A stretch of 64,000 nt of DNA from Symsagittifera roscoffensis (taxonomy: Eukaryota > Xenacoelomorpha > Acoela > Convolutidae). The translations under genes and the position numbers were made by a program. Numbering within the stretch: position 1 is the first letter of the stretch; each line of letters starts with the position of its first letter. The stretch is taken from the NCBI RefSeq assembly GCF_963678635.1, contig NC_087062.1, forward strand, positions 2,668,001-2,732,000. The letters are read 5' to 3'. Below the pieces are notes generated by a model. The model was given only the letters and a program-made list of their open reading frames with translations. It ran no database searches and was not told the DNA's origin. This document shows, piece after piece, positions 1 to 12,357 of the stretch.

Positions 1-2660
1 TTTTATTTGGATCGAATCACGACTGAAAGAGCTTTCATATGGCATAACACTCTACCCATCCTGATAATTATTTTTGGTTCCTGGTATGTCGTGGAAAAAA
101 AAGCAAACCCGAACACAATTTCCTTCCCAGGCATCTTTCACGCAAATTCAGTAAAACAACCAAAGAGAATCATTTATTCCATTCCTTAGCGGTAATTCAG
201 TCTGGGATACGGAAATCTCCTACCACGATTATCTTGGCACCAAAAAATCGTGTATTTGGTTTTTCGCCGTTTTTCAATCAATTTGAGTAACTTTTTTGAC
301 ATGCATATGGTTTTAAACACTCCTACAAATTTAATTAAAGTTTTTTTTAACTACAATTACCTTTTTTGATTAATAATGAAATAATAACTGTGTTAGTTTC
401 CCAGAAAAAAAAACAATCTAAAAATAAATTTCTGCGGCATAAAACGGAAAAAAAATTTCTTGCTGAAAAACTCCAAAAAATTAATTTACTGCAGCTTAAA
501 ACAGAAAAATAATACGAAATACAGCTTAATCAAGAGAACTTCTCGTTACTCGCTCCAAAATTGACATGAAAAAATCAAGCAAAATTTCTCAACACAGAGT
601 TGATTTGGTCGAATATTTCAAATTTAGAACAACATAAGACTGAAATGGTTATGATATGATTTATCACTTGGCGCTTCTAAGCGTGGGAAAAACGAATAAA
701 AAAATTATACACACCCAAAGACAAAATTCCTCTAAATTTTTAGATGTCGAAACGTTTATATTCAAAACCACTGGCTCCTAATCTCCTTATAAATTTAATG
801 GCAGATTATCCTTATCAGTGAACCCGCTTTTATTCGTATGTTTGCAAACAAACGCCCATAACGACTAAAAAATATGAAAACAGCCGCTTATGTAATTTGC
901 ACCTCAGACCTCCAGATCATGACATATTTGCATTCTATGAAGACACATCTGCGACACAAAAATCTACTACTTGAGAGGTTAGTAGAAAATTGGTACAGTA
1001 GCAATGCAGATGTGTCTAAAAGTGAAAAATCTGCTGTTTTTCTTCGATATTTGTGTTGTTTCTTTTTGTGTTATGTGATTTTTAAAGCTCATTTTTCGTG
1101 TTTGGTTTTTATTTTTGGAACGCAGCATGGTCTCGTTTCCGAAATGTGTTAAGAAATCACCGAAATGATTAAAGAAAGTTTTCATTGTCTGCTGGTAGAT
1201 TTTCAAAGTTGATTATAAAAAAAAAACAGCCGACTTTGAAGATCGCTACTCGGGTTTTTAGATTAAGACGTATTTGTCTTTTTCGCACACTCATTTGCCT
1301 GTTACTATCTGTTTTGCTAATAACTTCATTCTACTGAACTACTCGCCGAATAGAATTTGAGACTGGTATTCTAGTAAGCGTTGGTTTATCTCAATCCACA
1401 AAGAAAGATTGCGTTTTGATCGCTTTCTCAGCGAAAATATCGAACAAAAATTAACGCACAGTTTGAACGCACACGTTGGTGTCTTGATAGGAGCAAACAT
1501 GTTGTTCCAACCTCCCTCAAAAAGACAATGAAGCAAGACAGTCTATTTTCCACGATTAAAAGAACATCAAAGCAAGCTCGCAGGTAGTCAAGAGTGCTAT
1601 CATAGATAAAGTTTTCATTCGTTATTCGGGATGAATTTTTCAAAACCTCTGAAATTTTTTGAATTTTTGAAACTCAGAATATTGGCGTTTTCTAAACAAA
1701 ACTAACGAAGAAAAATTATTTTCTTTGCATCTGGACGACAAGTTTTTTCATTTTATTAAAGATGAATGGTAAATTAGTGCCGATTAAAACTATCCAAACA
1801 AAACTTGAAACTTAAAACGCCAATTTTAAGACATTACTTGCTTAAAATTTTAGCTGAATTATTTGATTCGATGAAATTTTGGCCCGGAATTTTACCAAAA
1901 ATTAATCAATTTTGACTTTTTGGTCAATGAACAATTACGCCAAATTACGAATCAAATGCTGATAAAACTATACTAAGTGAGCCTCTTATGTCGCTCAAAT
2001 AATTAGAAAAAAATATATAATCTCTACAAAAAATGAGCGCAAAATGATTTAAAAATAAATGCAAACAAGAATGCGTTATTTCATATAGTAACCATAGCCA
2101 ACAGACAGTTGTATAAAAATTAACAAACGCAAGTAAACAAAAAAAAGCTTGTTTGAAACTTTCGATTTTTGAAGAAAAAATAGATGGCTTTAGATCTCTT
2201 TGAATGTCCTGAACAAATTATAATTGAAATATTTTTGAAAAAAAACCCAATTCGAAAAAACAAATAATAGGTTAACTTTTTTCACTGCGCTGGAAAATCT
2301 GAAAACTGAATTTTCAAAACAAATCAAAGGTCAAATCGCAAAAAAAGTAAATTTGAGCCTTAACAATTTTTATCTGAAGAAATCATCACAACCTCTATGA
2401 TAGCGTGAACTACGTATTAAAGGCTCAATTGGGTATAGTTTTATCAGCAATTGATCCAGTAATTTGGCGTATTTTTTCATTGACTAAAAAAAGCGAAAAA
2501 AATGATCAAATTTGGGGCAAATTTTAGGCCCGACTTTCAAAAAAGTCAGTTTATATTCTAAACAAACTTTACCGCCATCATTTTTGTCTTAAGTACACCC
2601 AAATTGTGACAAAGGCCTTTTAAATTTCAAGTTAAATTAGTTTTGTCCGGATAATTTGAT
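1..2660. other. Gene-free AT-rich region with repeat fragments
   Basis: I see no convincing exon here; the short open frames have low-complexity, biased composition and no recognisable domain. Bases 1-130 resemble the interior of the Helentron-like family 2 element seen at 37775-38361 (shared 'cgaatcacgactg' and a later run of acceptable similarity). A weaker relative lies around 600-740. Bases about 2090-2320 are a copy of dispersed family C, described separately. The rest is unassigned. Confidence 0.6.
2090..2321 (+). repeat. Dispersed repeat family C, copy 1
   Basis: It begins with 'catagccaacagacagttg' and ends near a stretch resembling 'gctgggaaacctgaaaact'. The same order of motifs (catagcca, a 'cgaa...gaaaaaat' stretch, 'ctctttaaatttcaag', 'cgctgggaaa') recurs at about 25420, 46974, 56949 and 58285. 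No coding capacity or clear terminal repeats are visible, so the class is unknown. Confidence 0.5.
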
Positions 2661-2845
2661 CACAGAGGCAAAGCTGCGCTTCGCAGACACTTGCGAGAAC
2701 ACGGCCAAAAAGCAGCTCTATCAAGTGAAAAATGAAAGTAAAAATTAGCAAAAACTCGGCTACGGTTAGGATTAGAATCTACGACCTGCTGCAATCGAAA
2801 GATTTTGAGTCTCACGCACTATCCACTCAGCCACGCAAGCTTAAC
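2661..2845 (-). repeat. tRNA-derived SINE, copy 1
   Basis: Read on the minus strand, the right end has a tRNA-like head: an A-box-like TGGCTGAGTGGATAGTG (around 2818-2835) followed by a B-box-like TAGATTCTAATCC (about 2768-2780). The anticodon-arm region reads GACTCAAAATC, which recalls tRNA-Leu. The element runs to a tail whose plus-strand form is 'cacagaggcaaagctgcgct', a motif reused at several other SINE copies here. The head lacks a properly paired acceptor stem, so this is a SINE rather than a functional tRNA gene. Confidence 0.6.
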
Positions 2846-3215
2846 AACCGACAAACAGTAGTCACAACCGACAAACACTAGTCACGAAAAGTGCGATATA
2901 TTGAGTTAGAAAATTTCAGGGTTCTGTAATTCCAATTGTTCGTTGGTAGGGGTAAACACAAAAATAATTGCTGAAAAAATACAGTGAACAGAAATTTAAC
3001 GCAAAACTTGTATGTTGGAAAAAATTGCTGCACATTTTATTTTAATTAGTACTTGATTAAAGCAATTGTGTTTGTCAATAACAAGTTACGTCTTATCCTT
3101 CAAGCAAACACTTAACTCTTCTTTGAAAAATACTGCAAATAAATAAAATTTGTCATAAATAAATAAGAAAACACTCTACAGAACGATTATTTCATAAATT
3201 TTGTGATAGGTCAAT

Positions 3216-3221
3216 TTTATT
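3216..3221 (-). terminator. Poly(A) signal of the ANKLE1-like gene
   Basis: AATAAA on the minus strand lies 13 nt past the stop codon at 3235-3237. This implies a very short 3' UTR. Confidence 0.5.
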
Positions 3222-3234
3222 TGAAAGTATCTCT

Positions 3235-6200
3235 TCAAAAGTCAGCCAGTTTAATTTGTCTTTCTCCGTCCTGGAGAAAAATCCTCATTGCTTTTTTCAG
3301 TAGATACAATCCGAGCTGTTGTTTCCTGGACTCGTCCCAAGTTGGGCACACGCCGTAAAAATCGCCCTTTCTCTGATTCGTCAATCTGTTCAAGCCGAGG
3401 GTTGAAATCATGAGGGCTTCTCGGGTGTATGCTTCGGCTGGAATTGTGTTCTGATAGCACTGCAGGTTCACGACTCCGAACCCCGATTCCCAGATGTCCT
3501 TGATATGATTCACTTTCTCGGATACCTGAGTGCTGGTGTTTTTCTGAGGTCGCACAGCCTCGTTGAAGTGACTGAGGGGTCTGTTTGCCTGTCCCTTCCC
3601 GACGTAGAAGATGGCAGACACGAAGTATCTGAACGACTCCAGCTCTGTGAGATTTCGCGAGCGACTCTGCAGATTCCTGAAACGACAAAAACCATAAAAA
3701 TAAAGTCGTCAAAGCGCAACGAGGATGTTAATTATGAGATAACACTTGAAATGAGTATTTCTCACTTTTCCTCTCTGTCGCATACGTTACAACTTGTAAC
3801 ACAGAGGCGAAGCAGAACTTTGCACAACTTCCGAAACAAAAAGGAATGACTATCAATAAATCGAAGTCACTCTTAAATCGAAGCCACTCATAAAGTTCAT
3901 AGATCAGCGGTCTTTGCACTTGTTTGATGAGCCGGTTCCTTTTCCTGACTCTTTTCCACTCCCCACTTACCTTTCAAATCCAGTTTTGAACACTACTTTA
4001 GCGTTGCCATCATGCAACAAAAATTGGCAGGGTGAACAACCTAACACTTCTGAACAGATTTGGCTCTTTTTCCTTGCCCCCCCCCCTTCGCAATTTTTGG
4101 GAAAAAGGAAGAAAAAGAGCCGCGGATTTTTTTCTTCATAATCACATCGACACACAAATCATTTAGCCATAATAACACGCAAAACAACGGCCTTACCTCA
4201 CATAAGCATCAATTTGATGGTGTAACTGGGAGTAGATTTATAAGGTTAATTATGAAGACTAAATATGTTTGTCAGGACCCAATCAGTCCGTTTGCCAATT
4301 TTTGTTTTGTATCAATCGGACAATGTGAACCAAAACCATTTCAAAACAAAATTCTGAGCAGGGAGGGGAGGGAGGGGGGTAATTGGGGAGGAAGAGCCAA
4401 ACAATTTTCAGAAAATAAAATTTAGATGGTTGGGGGGCTCTTTTTCCTTTCCTCCCCATCTGCAAGTAAAACTTTTTTTCGCATTGCCCTATTTTAATGA
4501 AAACTAACATACGTGATTGGGGGAGGAAAAAGAGCCGGATGTGAGGGGGGTCGTGGGGTGGAAAAAAGTTTGTTTCCCCCACCTCACATAAGCATCAACT
4601 CCATGGAATAAGGCTGGGAATAAGTCAAGGTATGAAGAAGAATCATTGAATAGCCGAATAAGCCCGCATGCCAATTTGCATAACAATTGTGACTTGCACC
4701 TACTTAGTGACTCTGGGATCTAGCAGGAGATATGTGAACGACTTCTTTCTGCCCCCCTCTCTCCAGGTGCGGTTGGGGTCTCTGAACACTGACGTCATCA
4801 ACTCCTCCTCCCCCTCCAACTCAGGAAGAAGCGTCACCGAATCTCCTCCATTCAGGTAGTCCGACAGCAGGCGAGGGAAGTCTAACAACAATCAACTACT
4901 TATTGTCATTATTATTATAATGATTAGCCCCGGCCCTAGCCACAACAGGGCAATCGCTATCCTGGGGGAGGGGGTGGGTGCCACTCTTTTTTCGTATCAA
5001 CTATCTTCTCTATCGACCGTTCTTGGTCAACGGTTATACTCATGATTCTAGCCTAAATGTTTTTTTTTAGAATTAATTATTTGAATCATTTGTTGCAAAA
5101 TATACAACGTATGAAATATTTGTGGTATATAAACCAGCCGAAGTATCAACCAGTCAAAAATATGTAAGTGTTAAGTAATAGGGCTCTTTTTCCTTCCCCC
5201 CCCCCCCCACCTGCAAATTTTTATATTTGAAGTTACTGTTCACTTTGTCCGATAGTCATGAAAATTGACATACAGACTGATTAGGCCATGACAAACATAT
5301 TTGGTCTTCATAATTAACCTTGTAAAACCATTCGTTAGACCATAAAATTCATGTTTGAGTGAGGTGGGGGGAAAAGGAAAAAGAGCCAGTAATAGTTATG
5401 TAACAATTATGTAACACTACGAAAGTTATGCAATTTCTTTCAAATTATGTAACTTTTCCGCTGACTTACTCCGCGCATTTTCGGTTGGTTTACTTCGACT
5501 GGTTTATTTACATTCGAAATATTGTTTACCTTCTCGCAGGGGCGGATCTAGGATTTTCTCGAGGGGGGGGGGGGGGGGGGCGGATTTTCAAAAAATTTTC
5601 TAAAATTTTGACGACCTTTTTTTTAGGTCGACCAAATTGATTTTTCGAGCTCTCCCAAAGCACTGTTTTGCCCCATTTTTGGGGGTAAATTTTGTGCGCC
5701 GCAGTCAAATTTTTGAAAAAACAGTCAAAAAAGCCGTTTTTTTGGCGCGCGCTCCCCCTCAAAGTTAGCATATATTGGCGCCAAAGGCGCCTTTAGAAAA
5801 ATTTTAGGGTCGGTCGGCCAAAAATGGATTTCTGAAAAAGTATCAAAGGGGGGACCCTTTGGGTCGGCAGGGGTCGAATCCCCTAAATCCGCCCCTGCCT
5901 TCTCGTAAACCACAAGTTAGATATTTGGAAAACTGAATGAAAACTGAAATTTGAGAATCCGAGCGAAAAATCTTTTTGGAGCTAGCTACAAACGAAACTA
6001 GTAGCATGTCAGATTGAACTAGCACGTGTTTCGTGAATCCGTCAACTAATGATATTGTGACTAAAATTGGTCAGATATTAGAAGGAAAGCGAGTCATGAC
6101 ATCTTTTTTTAAAGCCAAGGCTCTTTGCCAGTCCCCCCTTCAAGTTCAATTTTGAAAAGCTTATTTAACTATTGAACGTAGTCATAATGCAATGAAAATT

Positions 6201-9200
6201 GGCATGGTGAACAAACTGACATCTGTGAACAGATGTGTTCTTCGTACTTCACATCGTAACATTACGAATTTAGCCGAAATAACATGTAAAACAATCATAA
6301 AAATTGATATTTTGAAAGGTGGGGGGAAGTGGGAAAGAGCCAAAGCCATTAATGACTGTAACACTTTTTATACGCAAAATAAAGAATTGACTAAATGCAT
6401 TACTGATTCATGTATCACAATGATGAAATCGGGGTTTTAAAATATCATCGAGATCGACATTTCCATTTTCCGCCTCTTTTTTTTGCACTGAGGGTGTTCG
6501 TTTTCATTCGGCTAAATTTAAAACCTCATCTGGATCCAAACATTGATGCTTTTCACTCTGATTTGAGTCTGTTAGATAAAAATTTAGACTTTAACCTATT
6601 TCTCGAAGCCTATTCCTTCGACCATTGTCTAGGTCTGGTCCGAGCCGTACTGAAGTTGTCTGATCGGAGTTACGTGCTAATTTCCATTAAATTGGCTGTT
6701 TTTCGCGAATTAACAAACTCGCGTGTGGGGCAGAGGACAAAAAGAATCAATGTAGCAAGAAATGAAAGCAAAAAACATTGAATCCTACCATTTGGATTGG
6801 TGGCGAACTCGGTTTGTTTCGACAGTACAATCTCTTTCTGCGACTCAATCGACACCTTCTCAAATGATCCATCCATTTTGGCTTGGAATCCAGCTAGGAT
6901 CTTGAGGTAGAGCGACCTTGTAGTGTCAGTCACCGGCCCATACGTACTGCAATTCACATCTCGAAGTCTTTGAAAAATCTCCGCATTGCTCAACTGGCTC
7001 AGATTTTCAGTCACTCGAATTGAATCCTGTTCCTCATTTGGGATTCCAGAAAACTTCGAGGAGTTGCAATTTCTGTCAACTCTAGCTTGAGCTTGATCTT
7101 TTTGAGAGAACTTTTCAGTCGTGTTTCGCGATGATTCGTCTCGGGTCGATGCCGTACGACACGACTTCCAATCGGCGGCACAAGTAACAAAGGAGGTGTT
7201 CAAAGAATGATCACTCAAATCATTAGTCAATAAAGACTCGTCCGATTTTGGTTTGATGAAAACCTGCTCGAAAATCAAATCGCCTTCTTGAATTAACTCA
7301 CTGCTGACTTTTGAAACATTGCTAAGTCGCTTACCTTCTGATCGCTTGAAAATGGACTTGTAGAACTTAGCAGGTGAAATTCTTTGCGAAATGTTTGAAC
7401 GACGTGAACTGTTTTCAGAAGGAACACCTAAATTTTCTTTTGAATCGGCAGATAAATTATTATCGTCACTAGAATTAGAGTTTGAAGGGAAACTGCATGT
7501 GTGATCTGAAAATGTAACTCGCCTCCCGGAGTAACAAGTCCTTTTGGAAGTTGCCGAACTGCGTGTGAGGTTATGATGACGGCTGATCTTTTCGAGTCCG
7601 GTTCGGAACCCATTCGTGAATTCGTCCCGAAACATCGACTCTCCTCCGCGAACAATTGAAATGTTCGCGTTTTGCGAAGAATTTGAGTTTACTTTCGAAC
7701 CAAATTCATGGCATTTGGACGACTGATGGATAGAGTTTAACTTTTGACGTTTGCAACTCTTAGATTTCTGATATTTTGCTGTGATTTGCGGTGCAGAATT
7801 CTTGTTTTCGCTGTTTATTGTATCCCATAGTTCGGAATCGGACATCGGCTCTGGCGAGTTCCGATTTGGTGAGTCATAACTAAATCGAGGTTGGCTGGTC
7901 CTGTTTTTGATGGACTTGCTTTTATCCGCGAGAGATGATTGAGCAGTATTGTTAACGGTTGCATGTGCGACACACATCTGATTTGAGAACAAATTTCTGC
8001 TCGCTTGCGAATTATTCAGAGAGACATTTTGGTAACTTTCAACTGGAGTGTTCAATAGATCCTTTTCAGCTTCCAAGTTATTTTTCTTTTTCCAAAACAG
8101 GAACGGACTGTTTGAGAAAGACTTTCTAGACTTCGTTGCTTGGTTATTCAGAAGAATTGAATTATTCTCTGAATTTACACTTTTTTGTAGTTTTTCATTG
8201 GATAATGACAATGACCTTCTAGATACTGCGACTGTTTGCTCAAGTTCCGAGTTTCTTCGATGTCCAGAACACTTACAAGTACAACTAGGTTCCTTGCTTG
8301 GAAATTCTTTGCTGGCAATGACTGGATTATTAGGCGATGATACATCCAAATAAGCGCTTGGCTTCAAATGAACCGCTTCGCCGTCCAGAAGAGAAATCTT
8401 ATCCAGATCGCTTTCGGTGATCTGCATGTTAAGTAAGTTCTGAGCGCTTTCAATTGAGCTGGCAGTAGAACCGGAATTTGATTTCTGGCTAGAGAGACTT
8501 TCAGTTCCAGAAGATGCCTGCTCTCCATCGCTGCCACTGCTGAAAGAAGACATCTCAGATTTCTTCAAACATTCGTCGCTCCCCTGTTGCGAAGAAGAAC
8601 CCTCGCGTTGTTCGGTTTTGAACGTCTCGTGTTTGATCGATCGCCTTTTGTTTTTAAGTAGATTAGCTGGCGAAACAGCAGGAAGAGACTTGACTAAGTT
8701 CTTCATGATGTTTTCCTTTCCTGCATGACATTCGTACCATAACTTCAGTTTTCCATCCATCGGATAACTGAAGTTCATTCGCTTGTCTGAACAAAAGCAT
8801 CGTTCACATCTAGCCACGATGTTTTCACGCGGCTCATCAGTCTGGTCTGAAGGCGACTTTGTGCTGTAGTATTTGGAGAAGTGTACGCCCATAGATTTCA
8901 TCATCATCTTCTCGAAGTGTCTTTTCTTTTTCAACGATGCGCAAAGGGCGCAATCTTTGCAACTTTTGTCCCCGAAAGGCATCGCGTGATGATGTGAGTC
9001 ACTTGAGGCTCCTGAAACGTTCTCTAACTGAGTATTCAGCTGACGCGCTGTAAGCAATAACTAAGATCTTACCAAACGCATTGAATACTTAAGTGAACAA
9101 TATACCAAGATCAGCAAGCAGCAGCTCATTCAATAATGCTCTTCTAAATCCACTATTAAAAAGTTTTGCCACCCTTTGCAAAATATTTGACAAGCAAACC

Positions 9201-12200
9201 GGCTATATTAATGCCTCAGTCAAATTTTTATAAATCATTTATGCCCGAACTTTTTTTGTAGGAGCACAAATTTATTTCTGAATAACTTTATTTAAAAACT
9301 AATACTTTCGAGTGCTTACCTTGAGAGCAGCTCTTTCCGCCCATCGCTTTGCCGACCAATTGGCTGTCCAGGTTCATCAGCGGGTGTCTGTGTTGTCGCT
9401 TCAATTTCACAGATGAGAATGGGGTGTGAAGAAGGTCCTGTTCTTCGCTGTTCGAGGAGGAGTCACTGTCACTACTCGCACTCTGCTTCTGCTCACTCAA
9501 GTACTTCTTCAGAACTCTCCGCACCTTGAGCAAATAATAAACAATTTATTCCCAGATTCAACTGCCTTCTTTCAAGAAACATACAAACGTTTTTATGAAG
9601 ATCCTCATTTGTACACGAGGGAAAGGACCAACATTGGAAGACTAAATCCAAGTCCCCCCCACATATATATACCAAGTAAAGATCCACTCCCACTACTAAA
9701 TTTGAATTAAAACTCCTCAATCCTGCTTATAAATAACTCGATTCTGACAGGCTCAAAAACCCAACTTGGAACCAAGTTAACATCTTCCCAACTAACATTT
9801 AATAATACGTTTCAAAGTCCTCCTCTTACCAAAATGATTTACAGCGTCTAACTGCAAAATAATTTAAACATAGAAAACAGGATCGCTCCAGATTTTATAC
9901 ATTTTGAATCGCCTTATATCGATGTAACATTGCCTATTGACTAACCTTTTCGCTCTCCCATCCGTGGTGGAATGCGGACTTCTCGTCGTGGTCCAGAATA
10001 TCTGGGTCCCCTCCGGAGGCCAAGAGTAGCTTCATCGCCTTCGGCTTCTCGAGAATTGCGCTCAGGTGTACGGGTGTGATTCCGCCACAGGTAGCTCTGA
10101 AGAACATGACACATTTTTCACCGACAAAAACTGATCCAGAGTGAAACTAGATACTATTTGAAAATAAATAAAATTCAATTTTCCCAAATTCTGAATCTTG
10201 GACTCAATAGCCATTCTTTACGTAGTTAGGTTTTTATGAGAGGCGCACTTTCGCATATGAATGATATGATTTATATCTGATATAATAAGTTAAGTAATAT
10301 CAATAAATGAAATCATGTGAAATTCTTGTAATCAATTTCTCGCTTTCGATACCTAAAAACGCACATCCCAAGCTATAAAAGATTAATTCAGTAGATACAT
10401 TGTTACGGTTCCACTTGATAACACGGATAGCCCGTTACTGTGCAAGTAGCTCAACATGTTCCGACCAGTATTAAAAAATACATACAAAAAGTTTTTTTTT
10501 TCAAATTATTTTCGTTTGTTCTGCGTGGTGCGATAAGAAATCTGAACAAAAAATTGACCTAGACACATTCGACATTCATAGTAAACTAGGCCAATTGGAA
10601 AACAGCTTTTGTAGAAAAATGTCTAATTTTTGATTCCCAAATTGGCTCTAAAAACTCCAAAAACTACCTTAACTCGAGTAAAATTAAATTTTCACAGCTG
10701 AAATTGAGCATAAATAAGCTTTTGTAAGCCTGCTTAGCCTCACCTTATTAGTTTGAAATTAGACCAAAAATCAAAAATTGGGTTCGACAAAGAAAAAAAA
10801 TTTCACGACTGAAAGGGCTTTAATATAAGATCTTACTTGACCCATTCCCAAGATTATTTTTTGTACCTGATTTTAAGTGGAAAAAAACTAAAACACACCC
10901 GAATAGAAAGTTCCTCCACATTTTTAAAATGATCGGAATAACCCCTTACCTTCCCTTCCTTTGCAATAAAATGAGGCGGTGGCGTCTTATCTGAATTAAG
11001 GCAAAAATTTGATATTTTTAAGGATTCGCAAGCTTATTCAATATGCGGATTAGTTGGAAGCCAGCAAAAACTCAAAATTAAGATTCAAACACAGACTCAA
11101 TTTAATTTTCTGTTTTGGACTGCTTAAATGAAAAGAGGCGATATATTGAAGAGATCCCACTTTTTGTCATACTCTTGTAAATGTGAAAATATACTTCCAC
11201 CTGGCAATTAAGTGTTTCTCTTTTGTTTATTTGATCAAAAACAACCAGGACAGTTATTGGAAGAAAATGGATCTAATTTATGAGAAATAAACAAAAAGGA
11301 ACAGGACTACACAATGAGCTGATCAAAAGAGGCGGCACCATCGCCTAATGATGAGAATTAAACTGAATTTAACTTATTGGATCCTGGAGACATAGATACT
11401 GACCTGACGTTTGGATTGGCCCCGTACTGCAGCAGAAGAGTGAGGAAGTCGAGGGCGTCCCCGACTGGTTCCAATCCTACAGCCACGTGCAAGGCCGCCA
11501 TTCCTCCCCTGTCCCCACACAACACATCTCCCCTCGCACGCAACACCAGCAACACTTGACACAGACTAAAACACAAAAACACAATAACACTTAAAAGAAG
11601 TTGCCAAAAGTTATAAAAAGGTGTATAAAAATAACAACACACAAGACATTGCAAGAAAAAATTAAAAAATACTTTATGAAACCTACACACACATACAAGA
11701 ATTGCCAATTTATGTGCAAATGGTATAAAAGATTCGTTAACGATTACAAGACAGTTGTTCTCGCAAGGGTAATGAAAAACTTTTTTTAAAAAGATGTTCT
11801 AATTCTGTTTAGAAAAAACTATCAAAAAAACTAAGAACTGGAAAGCTCGACTAGATGTAGAAAATTTTGAAATTTGATCTTCCAAAATCTTAAATTACGA
11901 TGTTTTTTTCAAATTTCTCAGAATATGTGTCAAAAAAGCCGTTTTCGATAACTTTTGAGAGTCGAATCTTTTCAGGAGCAACTTAATCAAGTTTAGTTGA
12001 CAAACTCTATCGAGCAACAATTGACTTCAGCTTAAAACAAAGGCAGGGAACATTTCAGATTCCTGAGGTCAGGATGATTGGGTGTTTTCAGCTGCAAATC
12101 CACTACTTTTCGAGAAAGTCCTAAGGCTCATTAGGGTTTACCCTCTGTCAGTACTGCAGATTCCATGCATCCAATATCAACAATTACTGTCTGAAACAAT

Positions 12201-12357
12201 TTATCTCATACCCGTAGTGTTTATCGTGCACAGCATCCAGCAGCTTCTCCGCTAGCATCTGCTCTTCCTCTGATCTCGTCAAATTCTTCTTCACTTGTTT
12301 TCTGTCTTTGTTAGGGTAGTCACAATCTCCGTCAGGCGGGATATTTGTGATGTTCAT
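3235..12357 (-). CDS. ANKLE1: ANKLE1/LEM-3-type ankyrin, LEM and GIY-YIG endonuclease
   Basis: Seven coding exons join in frame: 12357-12212, 11565-11404, 10096-9946, 9524-9320, 9047-6789, 4881-4704 and 3676-3235. All introns are GT/AG and the phases agree at every junction. The product is 1180 aa. Residues about 45-150 form ankyrin repeats (exons 1-3, with GANPNVR and GGDPDILD turns). Residues about 155-900 are low-complexity, Ser/Asn-rich and mostly one 2259-nt exon. A LEM domain lies at about 905-946 (LSNAEIFQRL, GPVTDTTRSLYL). The GIY-YIG nuclease lies at about 1022-1160: TYLLLDPRVTK, then YVGKG at 1058-1062, R1066, and the candidate catalytic E1120 in TREA. Known ANKLE1/LEM-3 proteins cleave chromatin bridges or branched DNA. 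This protein is about twice the human length, mostly from the disordered middle. Its introns hold several TE copies. Confidence 0.93.
3940..4600. repeat. Cluster of GGCTCTTT-TIR elements (family B), one nested
   Basis: Several copies of a short element with ends GGCTCTTTTTCC and GGAAAAAGAGCC crowd here, in an intron of the ANKLE1 gene. A small copy at 4062-4121 interrupts sequence resembling the interior of the 6119-6341 copy ('aaaattggca.ggtgaacaa', 'catctgtgaacagat'). It is flanked by imperfect repeats acagattt and gcggattt. Another short copy spans about 4439-4537. Poly-C and poly-G runs sit inside each terminus. Confidence 0.55.
5182..5387. mobile_element. Family B MITE, GGCTCTTT terminal inverted repeats
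   Basis: A 206-bp non-coding element. It starts GGCTCTTTTTCCTT and ends GGAAAAAGAGCC. A perfect 8-bp duplication AGTAATAG flanks it (5174-5181 and 5388-5395). The 8-bp duplication suggests mobilisation by a hAT-like transposase, although the TIR start is not the usual CAG. It lies in the 6788-4882 intron of the ANKLE1 gene. Confidence 0.75.
5537..5897 (+). mobile_element. hAT-like MITE (family A), copy 1
   Basis: A 361-bp non-coding element. It begins CAGGGGCGGATCTAGGA and ends TAAATCCGCCCCTG, which are terminal inverted repeats of about 16 bp. The perfect 8-bp target-site duplication CCTTCTCG lies at 5529-5536 and 5898-5905. The CAGGG start and the 8-bp duplication are hallmarks of hAT transposons. 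The interior holds a G-run and a 'ggcgccaaaggcgcc' near-palindrome shared by all copies. Confidence 0.85.
6119..6341. mobile_element. Family B MITE, second clear copy
   Basis: It has inverted ends GGCTCTTTGCC and GGGAAAGAGCC. It is flanked by aaagccaa (6111-6118) and aaagccat (6342-6349), which match at 7 of 8 positions. The element is older than the 5182 copy, judging by the damaged TIRs and duplication. Confidence 0.65.
9738..9795 (+). repeat. Fragment resembling the 57226-57290 palindromic repeat
   Basis: 'ctcgattctgacaggctcaa' followed by 'accaagttaacatc' parallels the order 'ctcgattctgattggcta' and 'accaagttaacatcctccc' at 57226-57285. It lies in an intron of the ANKLE1 gene. No termini are visible. 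Confidence 0.4.
10420..10941 (-). mobile_element. Helentron-like family 2 element, copy A
   Basis: Read on the minus strand, the element opens with a degraded form of TGTTCCGACCATTT. Near its other end it carries the inverted counterpart (plus strand ATGTTCCGACCAG at about 10454). A hairpin-forming GTGCAAGTAGCtC (10440-10451) and a tail around GGATAGCCCGTT follow. It is not coding. It is the older, more diverged partner of 37775-38361 and lies in an intron of the ANKLE1 gene. Confidence 0.6.

Noticed and set aside
2761-2845. tRNA-like sequence with A-box and B-box motifs, considered as a tRNA-Leu gene
   Set aside because: The arms do not pair into a full cloverleaf, the B-box is degraded, and a shared SINE tail follows at 2661.
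3251-3849. Open frames of 69-153 codons overlapping the last ANKLE1 exon in other frames
   Set aside because: They are frame shadows of the GIY-YIG exon and have no domain of their own.
4066-4600. Poly-C/poly-G stretches, considered as G-quadruplex regulatory sites
   Set aside because: They belong to the termini of repeated MITEs, so transposon structure explains them without a regulatory role.
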